DNA of 64,000 nt from Daphnia pulex (taxonomy: Eukaryota; Arthropoda; Branchiopoda; Diplostraca; Daphniidae): contig NC_060021.1 of NCBI RefSeq assembly GCF_021134715.1, positions 1,426,001 through 1,490,000 on the forward strand, read 5' to 3'. Shown here piece after piece: positions 18,890 to 31,002 of this stretch. A program made the position numbers and the translations under genes. A model generated the notes under the pieces. That model had not been told where the DNA came from. It saw only the letters and a list, made by a program, of their open reading frames with translations, and searched no databases. The number at the start of each line of letters is the position of its first letter. Within the stretch, counting starts at the first letter, position 1.

Positions 18890-19660
18890 ACGATTTCCAG
18901 TACCTACACACCCCTAACAGTTTCAGTACCCTTCAAAAGGGTCTAATATGCTACTGAAACGCAATTCAGTATTTTACTGTACTTGCTTAAGTACAAATTT
19001 TCTACTAACCATTCATTTGCCTACTTTTTACGTTATTCCTAGTGAAACTGTTAGTAGGCATAGTTCTGTTCAGTAGGTTGGTCCAGCAGTTTATAAAGAT
19101 TTAGTTAGTAGTCTGAAAAATTCAGTATGTTCAGGTAGGGTTAGTAGTTTGATTTTAAAAAGTAATCAATAATAAAAGCAATGTAGGTTATAGCTAGTAG
19201 TTTACAAAAATTTAGTACTTTTGTTATAAGTAGTGTGAACAATTCAGTACCTTAGACTAGTAGGTTACAACTTACAAGGAATAAGTAGTATTCGTTAGGA
19301 TAGTAGCTTTTATATATATCAATGTGGCGTGCCTGTAAGACACTAGACTGCCACGCCAAAGGTCCGGGTTCAATTCCCGAATGAATCAAGTCTTCTTTCC
19401 AAATTAAATAAAATCGAAATGGTCGGTTAGTGGTGCCGAATAATATCAGTAGGAATGCCAAAACCAATACCGTAAATGAAGTGGTCAAAACTTTTTAAGT
19501 AAGGGGTGGGTAGTAAAAGCAGGAAAGAATTTAAAGTGGTTTAGTTTATAATTAGTAAGGCGAGTAAGAAAAGGTAGAAGAATTGAGAAGTAGTTTCAAT
19601 CAATTGGTTAGTAGGCTGTCACCGAGTAGCAGTTACATGAAAGTAGGATACCGCCACTGT
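18890..19660. repeat. AGTAG/TTAGTA-rich interspersed element containing a tRNA-like SINE head
   Basis: This segment differs from its surroundings. The words TTAGTA, AGTAGTTT, CAGTACC and CAGTAGG recur many times in a loose, irregular pattern, unlike the (TA)n and CAG-rich sequence on either side. A tRNA-Gly-like module sits inside it at 19323-19385. I do not recognise the family; it may be a SINE or several overlapping short elements. No coding potential is visible. Confidence 0.45.
19323..19385 (+). other. tRNA-Gly(GCC)-like SINE head (Pol III promoter module)
   Basis: The module resembles a tRNA-Gly with anticodon GCC: the anticodon-loop-like TGCCACG is at 19349-19355. It is followed by a T-arm with a good B-box, GGTTCAATTCC (19367-19377), inside the CGGG...CCCG stem. 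The D-arm/A-box side (TGGCGTGCCTG) is only an approximate match. No matching acceptor stem closes the structure, so a tRNA-derived SINE or tRNA relic is more likely than a functional tRNA gene. Confidence 0.5.
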
Positions 19661-22600
19661 GTAGCCAGCACATACCTTTCAAGTCTCCGTGTGATTTTAA
19701 TAGCACTTTCATCTTATATATTCTTCTTCTTTTGAGTTTTGATTTGAATCAAAATTGAATTTTTTCGATGGGGGGGGGGTTTACATAGTCTTCGGGAGCG
19801 GTCGTGAATTGAAATTCGCAATCACCAGGAAACAGGAAAAATTGTGGATTATATAAAAAGAAAAAGAAGGAAATATTATGTTGATAATATATATACTACC
19901 CAAACGCCCAATCAGGTGGTTTACGATGCCTTAATGAGGTCTTGAGTAACCAGCAGGTGAGCTGCTGGCGCTGTTATATATTATTACAGCACACACACAT
20001 GCACGGTGTATATTTTCTATACACATATACCCATGTATATATACAAGAAGCCGGGGTTTTTGGCGTCGTGGAAATCAATTTAAATTCATAATGAAGCGCA
20101 CCCATGAAAAATAAAAGAAAAAAAACGAAAATTTTTCTTCTCATAAAAATATATATAAGACGATATAGAAAGAGGGGGGGGGGGGGAAAGACAATCGGAC
20201 CTCGGCACGCAAGTCGCCTATAGACTTTTTAATAGCGACTAATCATCAGGCTTGGCGGGAGTATATATATATAATATACTATATATAAGTTATAGACATT
20301 TATTATAGGTTAGATGCGCGCCTGTGTGCTGTGCTGGCCTATACCTGGGTGTCAACTATAACCAGCACTGGGCCCCTCTGGTATAGGTCTCTCCCAAAAG
20401 GGAAACTCTCGCCACCCCCCCCCCCCCCCCCCATAGCAGCAAACACTTTTCCCTCTCGTTCCAATATCTATAAGAATATTTAGAACCAGGTATATAATAA
20501 GGAATTAACACCCCACCTGTTTCTCCTCTCTTTAGCTATATAGACCCTTGATGACCCCCAACACATTTAAAGCTCTTTCTCTTTTTCAGAGGGGCGAATA
20601 ATAAGAAGAAGAACAGGTATATATAACCCTTTTATAAATAGATATTATATACAAAAGTGTTTTACTGTATATAGGCTTATAAATGATTGCGCACTCGCAC
20701 GATATGTAGATAGAAAATAATGGCGCCAATTTTGAATTGATTATTATTCCCCAGAGATGCAGCAGGTGGATAACCTGACCGGCGCTATAATCACGAAGGT
20801 GGATATATATTACTGTCGAGTTATGTAATATAGCCTACATATATAATACGTGAAAAAAGGACTCTATTGGCGCCCTGGAATTCAATATCATTCAAAAAGG
20901 GGGAATCTAATAAGGACGACACGGTTTCGAATGATGCGGTTGTGTGTGCTGGCCGCAGATATATAGAGTCTCTCTCTATAATACCAAACGCGGGAATGAC
21001 ATCACAACGCGTCTAATAATAGATGTCACGTAATAATGGCGAGAAAACAAATGAGCGATGCCCAGCAGCAGCGCGGTCGGCGGCAGACACAAATTCGACC
21101 AAGAGGGAAAACCGCGAGCATATAATACATTCCGTCCAGCATGTATATAGCCACTTGTGTTATTACGTTGGAAAAAGGATCTAGCTGCGCTGCTATATAA
21201 TCTATTGGGCCATCAAGGCTGTCGTTTAATGCCTACGTATAACCTACATAGATAGATATTGTGTGTGTGTTAAGGATTGTTTGCGGTCGGCTTTGCTGAC
21301 GGTACATTTGATATTATTCGAGCGCTGGGTTTCAGCTTTTCTCTCATCGTTAGATTCGTCCATTTCATTTCCGCGGTGTGTCTATTATATATGTGTGTGG
21401 GTCGGATTGGATAGGCTATACTCTGTTGTTCTTTTTATATTTGTAATTTTTTTTTCGCACGTTCAACTTCTTCATCGTCTCCTCCCACTTGGATATTTAC
21501 GCACGTATATAATCTAACATCCGGATGGAATAACACGTCTGTGAGAAATTTGGATTACGTGTAACTAAGGCAAATGGCTTCACGTTCACGCCGAGCGCTT
21601 TTTAACTCTTGTTCACTCTGTCATCTGCTTATTCCATTACGTAAAAATGTGGCGTTCATCTTCGAGTCGTGTCGCACCTACGCGAAATCTTCTTCATTTA
21701 TTAAGAGAATTTAGATTTAGAAAAATAACGATGCTGGGCTGAATAATAAATGAAAAGGAAAAAGATTTTGCGAGATTTCGCCATCTGTTGTACGAAATAG
21801 GAATTGAAATTACGCCATCTAGTAGTCAGTTTAGAACCAGAAGAAATCAATTAGCTTTCAGAAATTTTGATTTTGACTTTGTGAAACCTGTTTCGACTTC
21901 GAAACCTCTGCTATCATACCTCATACTTAGAAATTAGGATTGAATAAGTCTTTATTTAGTTAGAATGAATGAATTTAACAATGATGTCATTCAGTCTTTC
22001 ACGCTTGGATTTATTAAAGAAAGAAGAATGACAGTGAGCTGCAGTCAGCATGCAGCTCTAAAAATAAAAGATGATGTGCAAACTAACATTCTAGACAAGT
22101 ACATAAAATAAAATGAATGTTAAACCTCTTATTTTTACTATGTATCTCTAATAGGTGGAAGCAAGAATCTCCTTTCTCAGAACGTGAGATACCCAACACT
22201 GTTTACTTGGATTATTTCGGGATGAAGCTCACCCGGTCTTGCAAGTATTTAGAAGCATTAGGCTACCCCCCTTCTTTAGATCCTTAGAATTTATTTTTCC
22301 AATACTACATTAACAGATCCACATAAAAAATTAGCAAGTAGACTTTTCAAGCTTTTGAAGTTATAGCTCTGCATTTTCAAGCTTTCCCTGAAAAGGTATT
22401 TCTAAATCATCGAATTACCCATTGAAGATTGTAAGAGGTAATAATGTAACATCTAATCAAGATACTAGATTTTTAAGTTCATTTGACTGAAACACCTCCA
22501 TTTTTAGCAAAACGACGGTCGAAATGTCTTTTTTCTAGCCCCCCATTGCCCATGGCATTCCCCATTTTGTGTACCCATCCTTTTCTTCCAAGGTGCATCT

Positions 22601-22759
22601 AGCGGTAAGATTCAGGTGAGATTTCTGACGGCGTGATGGTTCGCCAGATGGAGGTGACGGCAGGTGGGCACACGCATTGGATTGCGTGGCTCATTCGATC
22701 ACCGTCGCTCCGACAGAACGTCGCAACAGGTGAGATCATCAGCGTGAACAGCCGCCATC
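19661..22759. other. Intergenic region upstream of the sugar transporter
   Basis: Apart from the G/C tracts, no gene is seen. The simple-repeat-rich texture of the first part of the window fades at about 21.5 kb. The final 200 bases before the ATG at 22760 probably contain 5' UTR of the transporter; an open frame from 22633 overlaps the first coding exon in a different frame and is judged a shadow. Confidence 0.5.
20174..20432. repeat. Poly-G tract followed by a poly-C tract
   Basis: A run of 13 G (20174-20186) is followed about 230 bases later by a run of 18 C (20415-20432). The two are complementary on one strand and could form a long-loop hairpin or G-quadruplex-type structure. Such tracts are also prone to sequencing error. 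Confidence 0.7.
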
Positions 22760-24844
22760 ATGGAACGCTTGTTCAGGAATCCCCGCAAAGTTATGATTCA
22801 GGTAAACAAGTCTTTATTTCTCTTTCGTTCGTCAGTTAGTGATTATCTCCATCAATGATTTCTAAAATGACCGGTAGCTATTAAATAACTTTTAATTACA
22901 ATTTAGTCTTTCGTGTACTATTTGCCATCGTGTCAATTTGATTTCGTTTTCATGTTGTCTAAAAGATGGGAGCTGCTGCTTCTGCCTCACTGTCCTTCAT
23001 GATCCTGGGGATGGTTCGTGCCTGGTCCAGTCCCGGTATGCCGTCGCTGATCAATTCAAAGGCAATTCCTCTTACCGAATCGGACGTTTCATGGATTAGT
23101 AAGTTTGTGACACCTGTTGAAATTCCCAGCAATTTATGTCTATACTGTTCACACCTCCCAACAACAGGCAGCATCCCGCCACTCGCCTCGCTGGTTGGCA
23201 GTTTGTTGGCTGGACCTTGTCTAACTTACCTGGGCAGAAGGCGAACCTTGATGCTGATTTCCATTCCGTACAGCCTGGGATTTCTGTTGATCGGCTTCGC
23301 TTCGCACGTTTCGATGCTTTACATCGGACGAATCCTGGATGGAGCCATGATTGGCTTTACCGCGCCATCAGCACAAATTTTCGTAAATATCAACTTGGAT
23401 CAGTTTTAACTTTTAATTAACTTTTGTAATTTAAAAAAAAAAAATTTAATCATCAGATTGGCGAATGTGCATCACCCCGAGTGCGTGGAGCCCTTGGAGC
23501 TTTCACCGCCATCTTCCTTTCGTTGGGTATTTTGATCACCTACATCATCGGGGCTTTTGTTCCCTGGAACGTCTTGGCCTGGATTCTGAGTGCCTTTCCA
23601 GCTCTGCTCTTCGTCGCCATGTACTTCATGCCCGAAACGCCCACCTGGCTCCTGTCGAAGAACCGCGAAGAGGAAGCCAGGAAGTCGTTGCAATTCCTGC
23701 GTGGAGTGTAAGTGATTCCTCCTGTTCGTTTAAATTGATTTCGTACAAATTTATTTTACTTTTAGGCACACTGACGTTAGCGTCGAGTTCGAGCGCTTGA
23801 AGGCTAACATGGCCAAAGGTACCAATTCGCAGCAGATCCAACCCAAAGAGCTGCTGAAAGGATCCGTCATCAAGCCCCTTTTGCTCTCGATGGCCCTCAT
23901 GTTGCTCCAGCAGTTCAGTGGCATCAATTCCATCATTTACTTTACCGTTTTCATTTTCCAGAGAGCCGGGAGCACCCTGGACAAGAATTTGGCCACCATT
24001 GTAAGTGACTATGGTGGACTGGTTTTAAAATAACCCGCCAAATGAATTCAAATTTTTTTCTGGAACATTAGATCGTCGGTATTGTGCAACTCTTGGCCAC
24101 TATCGCATCCATGTTTTTGGTGGACAGGGCCGGCCGACGAATTCTTCTTCTAGTTTCTGGCGTCGTCATGGCAATCTCTCTGGCTGCCCTTGGAGCCTTC
24201 TTTTACATGGTTGAAATCTACGGCCAGGATGTCCAGCAAACACTCGGATGGCTTCCGCTGGCCAGTTTGATCCTCTTCATCATCGCCTACTCCAGCGGTT
24301 TCGCCAATGTTCCATTTCTCATCATGGGCGAGCTGTTCCCAGCCAAATTTCGGTATTTCCTTTCTTGAAAAATTCTTGATTCATTAATTAGGAACACATC
24401 AAATTAATTCGTAATTATTTTGCTTAATTTTTCAGGAGCATTTTGGGGTCTCTTGCTTCTTGCTTCAATCTACTCTGCACGTTTACAATCATTCGGAGCT
24501 TCGGTGACATGAATAAGACTCTGGGCGAATACGGGACCTTTTGGTTCTACATGTCCTGGTGCGTTGTGGGCGTTTTCTTCGTTTACTTCTGCCTGCCGGA
24601 AACTAAAGGCAAATCGTTTGACGAAATCGAGCGGATGTTCGCCAACAAGAAGAAGCGGCAGCTGTACGCCGATGAAGCCGAGACGGCCGCCTGTCCGGCG
24701 GCGGACCGGAACGATGTAGTCGCTGTCGAAACTGTTGTTCGCGCTCCGATCGAAGAAAAATTATCGCAGCCACACTCTTATGGCGGACACGATTTGGAGA
24801 GTGAAGCGGAGGACAACGGAGAAGTTGTGCCCACTCCACTTTAG
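22760..24844 (+). CDS. Tret1-like facilitated trehalose/sugar transporter (MFS, SLC2 type), 7 coding exons
   Basis: This is a plasma-membrane major-facilitator sugar porter. Arthropod Tret1-type members carry trehalose, the blood sugar, down its gradient. Coding exons are 22760-22801, 22966-23098, 23168-23382, 23457-23707, 23766-24000, 24072-24352 and 24436-24844. All are GT-AG and in phase, giving 521 residues, normal for the family. Visible signatures are the loop 2-3 motif GRRRT (81-85), PETPTW (189-194), QQFSGIN (262-268), VDRAGRR (309-315), GELFP and PETKG (440-444), with about twelve hydrophobic segments. The ATG at 22760 opens a 14-residue exon (MERLFRNPRKVMIQ) that splices to GAAASASLSF. 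The 69-nt second intron (23099-23167) is open and a multiple of three, so its removal is inferred from the conserved WISSIPPL junction. Substrate cannot be proved from sequence, and other SLC2 sugars are possible. Confidence 0.92.
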
Positions 24845-25763
24845 AAGTTGCCATTCAACTATAGCCGGATTCAAATTTCAAAATTTTATCGCGATTGCTC
24901 TTTTGTCTCTGCATATTTTAAGCAGTCTAACGAATAATGTACATCATTGTAAGTTATTGTTTGTATTGTGCGTCGGATGCAAATGTCGCGGTGCCAATAT
25001 TTTTATCGAGTTGATGTGAGAGATTAAGTAGAACAATTTCGTGATTTTAATGTCGAAACGACGAGTTCAATCGCTCTACTCAATGCCTAATTGTATCAAT
25101 GGATTTCTTGCAAAGAATAGAGAACAGAATCTTTTTTATATTTCTGGGTGTTGATTCGATTTTTTAAATTTGATTGTGCTCAAACGTGCTAAATTGACTG
25201 ATAAACCAGGATGACTTTTTACCACGAGAAGAATTATGGTGTCACAGACTTACGCCAGGTGCTTCTGGGCGTGGAACCATTGATGCGTTGCCATGCCGCT
25301 GTGGCACTAGTGGGCATATCTGATATTCTCGAAATGCTTTGCGGGAATTTTAAAAACTATAAAATAAGCGTCAAGGAAAACCTTTTTTCTACCCCTTTTC
25401 TTGTTCTTATCGTTTTACGAATTCTTTTTTAAAAAATAATAATCTCGAATACTTACAAATACTCTTAAAAGAAATTGAAAATTGGTTTGCTACTTTATTA
25501 GCAAATAATAAAAAAAGTGGACCGACATTTGGACACATTTCCCTCCTAAACTCCCCATTAAGTTTTCAAAATTCAATCATTCGATAGAGGATTAGATTAC
25601 CTATAGAATGACTTTTGTATATCTTAGTTTTATTAATAAAAGAAACGCGAATAAGTGAAATTTTAAAAAGGGTGATTAACGATTAAAAACCAGTGCAGTG
25701 GGTAAACGAGATAAATCAAAATTAAAAGCGCTTCGACCTCGAAAATAGGTAAATATTTTCTTT
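24845..25763. other. 3' flank of the sugar transporter
   Basis: No gene seen. It probably contains the transporter 3' UTR. A plus-strand AATAAA-like signal within a run of ATAATAAA occurs near 25507, about 660 bases after the stop. A short open frame at 25211-25432 has no recognisable feature. Confidence 0.45.
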
Positions 25764-25808
25764 CTTCCTATTTTCTATCTTCCTATTTTCTATCTTCCTA
25801 TTTTCTAT
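25764..25808. repeat. 15-bp tandem repeat, three copies
   Basis: Three exact copies of CTTCCTATTTTCTAT lie directly in front of the larger repeat block. Confidence 0.9.
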
Positions 25809-25810
25809 GA

Positions 25811-26335
25811 ATCTTGAAATCACAAAAATGATGGCCGAAAAAATTTTTAATGCTCATAACTTTTGAAATTGATTTTGGTGTTTGAATATTTGGGATCTAG
25901 GTAATAGAATACATTCTCCTGAACCTTTTGAGACTTAGTTTTCATTTTGGTGTTGAGTACTTAGCCAGTGGTGTGACCGGAAAGTCTTGAAATTACAAAT
26001 ATGATGGCAGAAAAAACTTCAAATGCTCATAACTTTTGAAATTCATTTTGGTGTTTGAATATTTTGGACCTAGGTAAAAGAGGAAAGCCCCTGAACCTTT
26101 TGATACTTAGTTTTCAATTTGGTGTTGTTGTAGCCTGTGGTGTGACGGTAAAGTCTTGAAATTACAGATATGATGGCAGAAAAAACTTTAAATGCTCATA
26201 ACTTTTAAAATTGATTTTGATGTCTGAATATTTGGAACCTAGATAATAAAAGACAGCCCCAGAACCTTTTGAGACCTAATTTTTATTTTGGTGTTGAGTA
26301 CTAAGCCTGTGGTGTGACCGGAAAGTCTTGATTGT
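25811..26335. repeat. Tandem repeat of about 170 bp, three copies
   Basis: Three diverged direct copies start near 25811, 25986 and 26153. Each contains ATGATGGC(A/C)GAAAAAA, AATGCTCATAACTTTT, a segment beginning GATTTTGGTG or similar, CCTTTTGAGAC-like sequence and GTGGTGTGAC. There is no coding potential. The third copy runs into the next repeat family. Confidence 0.85.
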
Positions 26336-28077
26336 TTCGCGAATACAAAACATTTCTTTCTTACAGGATATGTTAATCGATGTCTAATACACCATTAAAA
26401 GTACATTGAAACAATGAATTCATAATACAAATCATGAAGGAATAGTTTTAGAAAAAAGAGTTCGTGGAATATCTTTCAGGAACTGTAAAACACTACTTAA
26501 ATGAGTTTGAAGTTGCTGTATTGATTGTTTCACGAATAAAACACATTTCTGCATTACAGGATATGCTAATCAAAGGTCTAATACACCATTTATAGTCCAT
26601 TGAAATAATGAATTCATAATACAAATGATGAAGGAATAGTTTTAGAAAAAAGGTTTCATAGAAACTCGTCTTCCAGGTACTGCGAAACACTTCTTCAATG
26701 AGTTTGAAGTTGAAACTTTGACTGTTTCACGAATACAAAACATTTCTATCTTACAGGATATGTTAATCGATGTCTATTACACCATTTCAAGTACATTGAA
26801 ACAATGAATTCATAAAAAAAATCACGAAGGAATAGTTCTAGAAAAAGGGTTCATGGAATATCTTCTAGGAACTGTGAAACACTACTTCAATGAGTTTGAA
26901 GTTTCTATATTGATTGTTTCACGAATACAAAACATTTTTTTCTTACAGGACATGTTAATCGATGTCTAATACACAATTTAAAGTACATTGAAACATTGAA
27001 TTCATATTAAAAATCATGAAGGAATAATTTATGAAAAAAGGTTTCATAGAAACTCTTCCAGGAACCGCAAAACACTTCTTCAATTCAATTGTCTAATACA
27101 CCATTTTAAGTCCATTTAAATAATGAATTCATAATTCAAATGATGAAGGAATAGTTTTAGAAAAAAGGTTTCAAAGAAATTCTTCCAGGTACGGCGAAAC
27201 ACTACTTCAATGAGTTTGAAGTTGTTAAATTGATTTTTTCAAAAATACAAAACATTTCTTTCTTACAGGATATGGTAATCGATTTCTTATACACCATTTA
27301 AAATCCATCGAATCAATAAATTCATAATACAAATTATGAAGGAATAGTTTAAGAAAAAAGGGTTCCAAGAAACTTCTCCAGGAACTGTGAAACATCACTT
27401 CAATGAGTTTGAAGTTGCTATATTGATTGTTTCACGAATACAAAACATTTCTTTCTTACAGGATATGTTAATCGATGTCTAATACACAATTTAAAGTACA
27501 TTGAAACAATGAATTCATAATACAAATCATGAAGGAATAGTTCTAGAAAAAAATGTTCATGGAAAATCTTCCAGGAACTGTGAAACACTACTTCAATGAG
27601 TTTGAAGTTGCTATATTGATTGTTTTACGAATACAAAACATTTCTTTCTTACAGGATATGTTAATCGATGTCTAATACACCATTAAAAGTACATTGAAAC
27701 AATGAATTCATAATACAAATCATGAAGGAATAGTTCTAGAAAAAAGGGTTCACGGAATATCTTCTAGGAACTGTGAAACACTACTTAAATGAGTTTGAAG
27801 TTTCTATATTGATTGTTTCACGAATAAAAAACATTTCTTTCTTACAGGACATGTTAATCGATGTCTATTACACCATTTTAAGTACGTTGAAACAATGAAT
27901 TCCTAATACAAATGATGAAGGAATAGTTTTAGAAAAAATGTTTCATAGAAACTCTTCCAGGAACTGCGAAACACCCCTTCAATGAGTTTGAAGTTTCTAT
28001 ATTGATTGTTTCACGAAAACAAAACATTTCTTTCTTACAGAATATGTTAATCGATGTCTAATACACATTTTAAAGTA
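26336..28077. repeat. Tandem array of about 190-bp units, roughly nine copies
   Basis: Units share TGATTGTTTCACGAATAC, then CATTTCTTTCTTACAGGATA, then GTTAATCGATGTC, then TGAATTCATAATACAAAT, then ATGAAGGAATAG, then CTTCAATGAGTTTGAAGTT. Anchors recur near 26334, 26523, 26709, 26912, 27233, 27425, 27618, 27812 and 28000. Copies differ by scattered substitutions, and a shortened unit lies near 27080-27190. Each full unit contains a pyrimidine tract plus CAG that looks like a 3' splice site. No open frame persists through the array. Confidence 0.9.
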
Positions 28078-28320
28078 CAGTACCCTCATGAAGTTTGGAA
28101 ACACGGCGAGTGTTTCCGCGCTTCTAACTCGGCGGCTTACGGACCAAAGTGTCTCCTTTTTACAAGATAACTCACGTTTGAGTTATCGCAAAGCAAATTT
28201 TAAAAAATCATCTTGGTGAGGAAAGAATTTCCTTTCACCATGATTTTTTTTCAGATTTTAGTGAATTGAAGTTTATCCCGAAAGTGCGAGATATAAAGTT
28301 TGGAAACATCGGTGCGCTCG
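28078..28320. mobile_element. Tc1/mariner-like terminal sequence, fragment
   Basis: The last unit of the array breaks off at TA followed by CAGTACCCTCATGAAG and TTTGGAAACA. A TA target followed by CAGT and an AAGTTTGGAAACA core is typical of Tc1/mariner inverted termini. A second, direct copy of AAGTTTGGAAACA lies near 28294. No matching inverted terminus and no transposase were found, so this is a fragment or a non-autonomous relic. Confidence 0.35.
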
Positions 28321-28525
28321 GTATATGTTTTCAAGCTAAAAAGTATGCTACTTAAAAAATTATAAAAATTCAAATATATCAATTATTACTTGAAACTTGC
28401 ACCAACGGTTGACGACATAGTCGTGTATATTTGGAAAAAGTCTAAAATTTTTCTAATGATGCGCTGATTTTTGCGAATTTTTTAAAGAAAACAAACCGAT
28501 TAATTTTGGTGGTGCAGGGACGAAA

Positions 28526-28617
28526 TCCTAGCCCGGGGGAAGAATAGAGGGAAGAGAATAGGGGAGAACAATGGGGTCCGGCGGTTTTCCCTCTTCTATT
28601 CTTCCCCAGGGGTAGGA
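28526..28617. repeat. Imperfect inverted repeat (hairpin)
   Basis: An arm at 28526-28550 (TCCTAGCCCGGGGGAAGAAT and onward) is mirrored at about 28589-28617 with a few mismatches, around a loop of about 38 bases. It lies between repeat blocks and has no coding content. It could be a small foldback element or a structured RNA, with no further support. Confidence 0.6.
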
Positions 28618-28749
28618 TACGCTCCACACGACGTGAGAAGAAAAATAAACATTTAATAAAAAATCGGCAAAAATGAGCGGATCACTAGAAAAATTTGAAA
28701 CTTTGTCCAAATCTGCTGGATTGCTTGTTAATTATCTTTTAAAACGTCA

Positions 28750-30985
28750 TCTTCGACATCTTACGATCATATTTAATTATCTTAATACGTTTTATAAATG
28801 ATATTTCCTATTTTGCATAAAAATTAACAAAAAAAGATCCTCAGCTATGACAGTCTGCTCTAACCAGTACAATCATGCATGTTCTATCTACGCTACTTTG
28901 ATTAAACGCAGGACATGCATCATTCATCCAGTGTGCTACCCATTATACCCAAGGAGTATTTATTATTATTCCATTTTTGATGAAGAAAAACTTAGCAAAG
29001 TATGATCATTTCTACTGACACAAAAAAACAACATAAAACTTGAACACTTATTATTTTCAATTTTATACAATAAAAGTAGATAAAATTGAAGATTGAAATG
29101 ATAAAAATCCTTGTTCATGCAAAGATTTGAACCACAAGCAGAGATGGAAATGGATTTCGACATCTTACGATCATATTTAATTATCTTAATACGTTTTATA
29201 AATGATATTTCCTATTTTGCATAAAAATTAACAAAAAACAATCCTCAGCTATGACAGTCTGCTCTAACCAGTACAATCATGCATGTTCTATCTACGTTAC
29301 TTTGAGTAAACGCAGGACATGCTTCATTCATCCAGTGTGCTAACCATTATACCCAAGGAGTATTTATTATTATTCCATTTTTGATGAAGAAAAACTTAGC
29401 AAAGTATGACGATTTCTACTGACACAGAAAACAACATAAAACTTGAACACTTATTATTTTCAATTTTATACAATAAAAGTAGATAAAATTGAAGATTGAA
29501 ATGATAAAAATCCTTGTTCATGCAAAGATTTGAACCACAAGCAGAGATGGAAATGGATTTCGACATCTTACGATCATATTTAATTATCTTAATACGTTTT
29601 ATAAATGATATTTCCTATTTTGCATAAAAATTAACAAAAAACAATCCTCAGCTATGACAGTCTGCTCTAACCAGTACAATCATGCATGTTCTATCTACGC
29701 TACTTTGAGTAAACGCAGGACATGCTTCATTCATCCAGTGTGCTAACCATTATACCCAAGGAGTATTTATTATTATTCCATTTTTGATGAAGAAAAACTT
29801 AGCAAAGTATGACGATTTCTACTGACACAAAAAACAACATAAAACTTGAACACTTATTATTTTCAATTTTATACAATAAAAGTAGATAAAATTGAAGATT
29901 GAAATGATAAAAATCCTTGTTCATGCAAAGATTTGAACCACAAGCAGAGATGGAAATGGATTTCGACATCTTACGATCATATTTAATTATCTTAATACGT
30001 TTTATAAATGATATTTCCTATTTTGCATAAAAATTAACAAAAAACAATCCTCAGCTATGACAGTCTGCTCTAACCAGTACAATCATGCATGTTCTATCTA
30101 CGCTACTTTGAGTAAACGCAGGACATGCTTCATTCATCCAGTGTGCTAACCATTGTACCCAAGGAGTATTTATTATTATTCCATTTTTGATGAAGAAAAA
30201 CTTAGCAAAGTATGACGATTTCTACTGACACAAAAAACAACATAAAACTTGAACACTTATTATTTTCAATTTTATACAATAAAAGTAGATAAAATTGAAG
30301 ATTGAAATGATAAAAATCCTTGTTCATGCAAAGATTTGAACCACAAGCAGAGATGGAAATGGATTTCGACATCTTACGATCATATTTAATTATCTTAATA
30401 CGTTTTATAAATGATATTTCCTATTTTGCATAAAAATTAACAAAAAACAATCCTCAGCTATGACAGTCTGCTCTAACCAGTACAATCATGCATGTTCTAT
30501 CTACGTTACTTTGAGTAAACGCAGGACATGCTTCATTCATCCAGTGTGCTAACCATTATACCCAAGGAGTATTTATTATTATTCCATTTTTGATGAAGAA
30601 AAACTTAGCAAAGTATGACGATTTCTACTGACACAAAAAACAACATAAAACTTGAACACTTATTATTTTCAATTTTATACAATAAAAGTAGATAAAATTG
30701 AAGATTGAAATGATAAAAATCCTTGTTCATGCAAAGATTTGAACCACAAGCAGAGATGGAAATGGATTTCGACATCTTACGATCATATTTAATTATCTTA
30801 ATACGTTTTATAAATGATATTTCCTATTTTGCATAAAAATTAACAAAAAACAATCCTCAGCTATGACAGTCTGCTCTAACCAGTACAATCATGCATGTTC
30901 TATCTACGCTACTTTGAGTAAACGCAGGACATGCTTCATTCATCCAGTGTGCTAACCATTATACCAAAGGAGTATTTATTATTAT
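28750..30985. repeat. 403-bp tandem array, about 5.5 copies, with tRNA-like modules
   Basis: The copies are almost identical. The landmark TGGATTTCGACATC recurs at 29151, 29554, 29957, 30360 and 30763, exactly 403 bases apart each time. The first copy (from about 28750) is slightly diverged and the last is cut off after TTATTATTAT near 30985. Read on the minus strand, each unit holds GGTATAATGGTTAGCACACTGG (split here as A-box GGTATAATGGTTAGCAC plus ACTGG), then CTGGTTAGAGCAGACTGTCA, and about 210 bases from the first A-box a B-box-like GGTTCAAATC. These look like pieces of tRNA genes (an Asp-like GTC loop in the second), but no unit folds as a complete tRNA. Confidence 0.9.
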
Positions 30986-31002
30986 AAATACTAGTATATA
31001 TA

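Noticed and set aside
22633..22839. 68-codon open frame at the start of the transporter
   Set aside because: The in-frame ATG at 22760 in another frame joins correctly to the transporter, so this frame is a shadow of the 5' UTR and first exon.
30736..30965. Complete tRNA genes in the 403-bp units
   Set aside because: A-box and B-box modules are about 200 bases apart and no acceptor stem or full cloverleaf can be drawn.
28750..30985. CRISPR-like array
   Set aside because: Units are 403 bp, the whole unit is repeated and no short repeat alternates with unique spacers. The context is eukaryotic.
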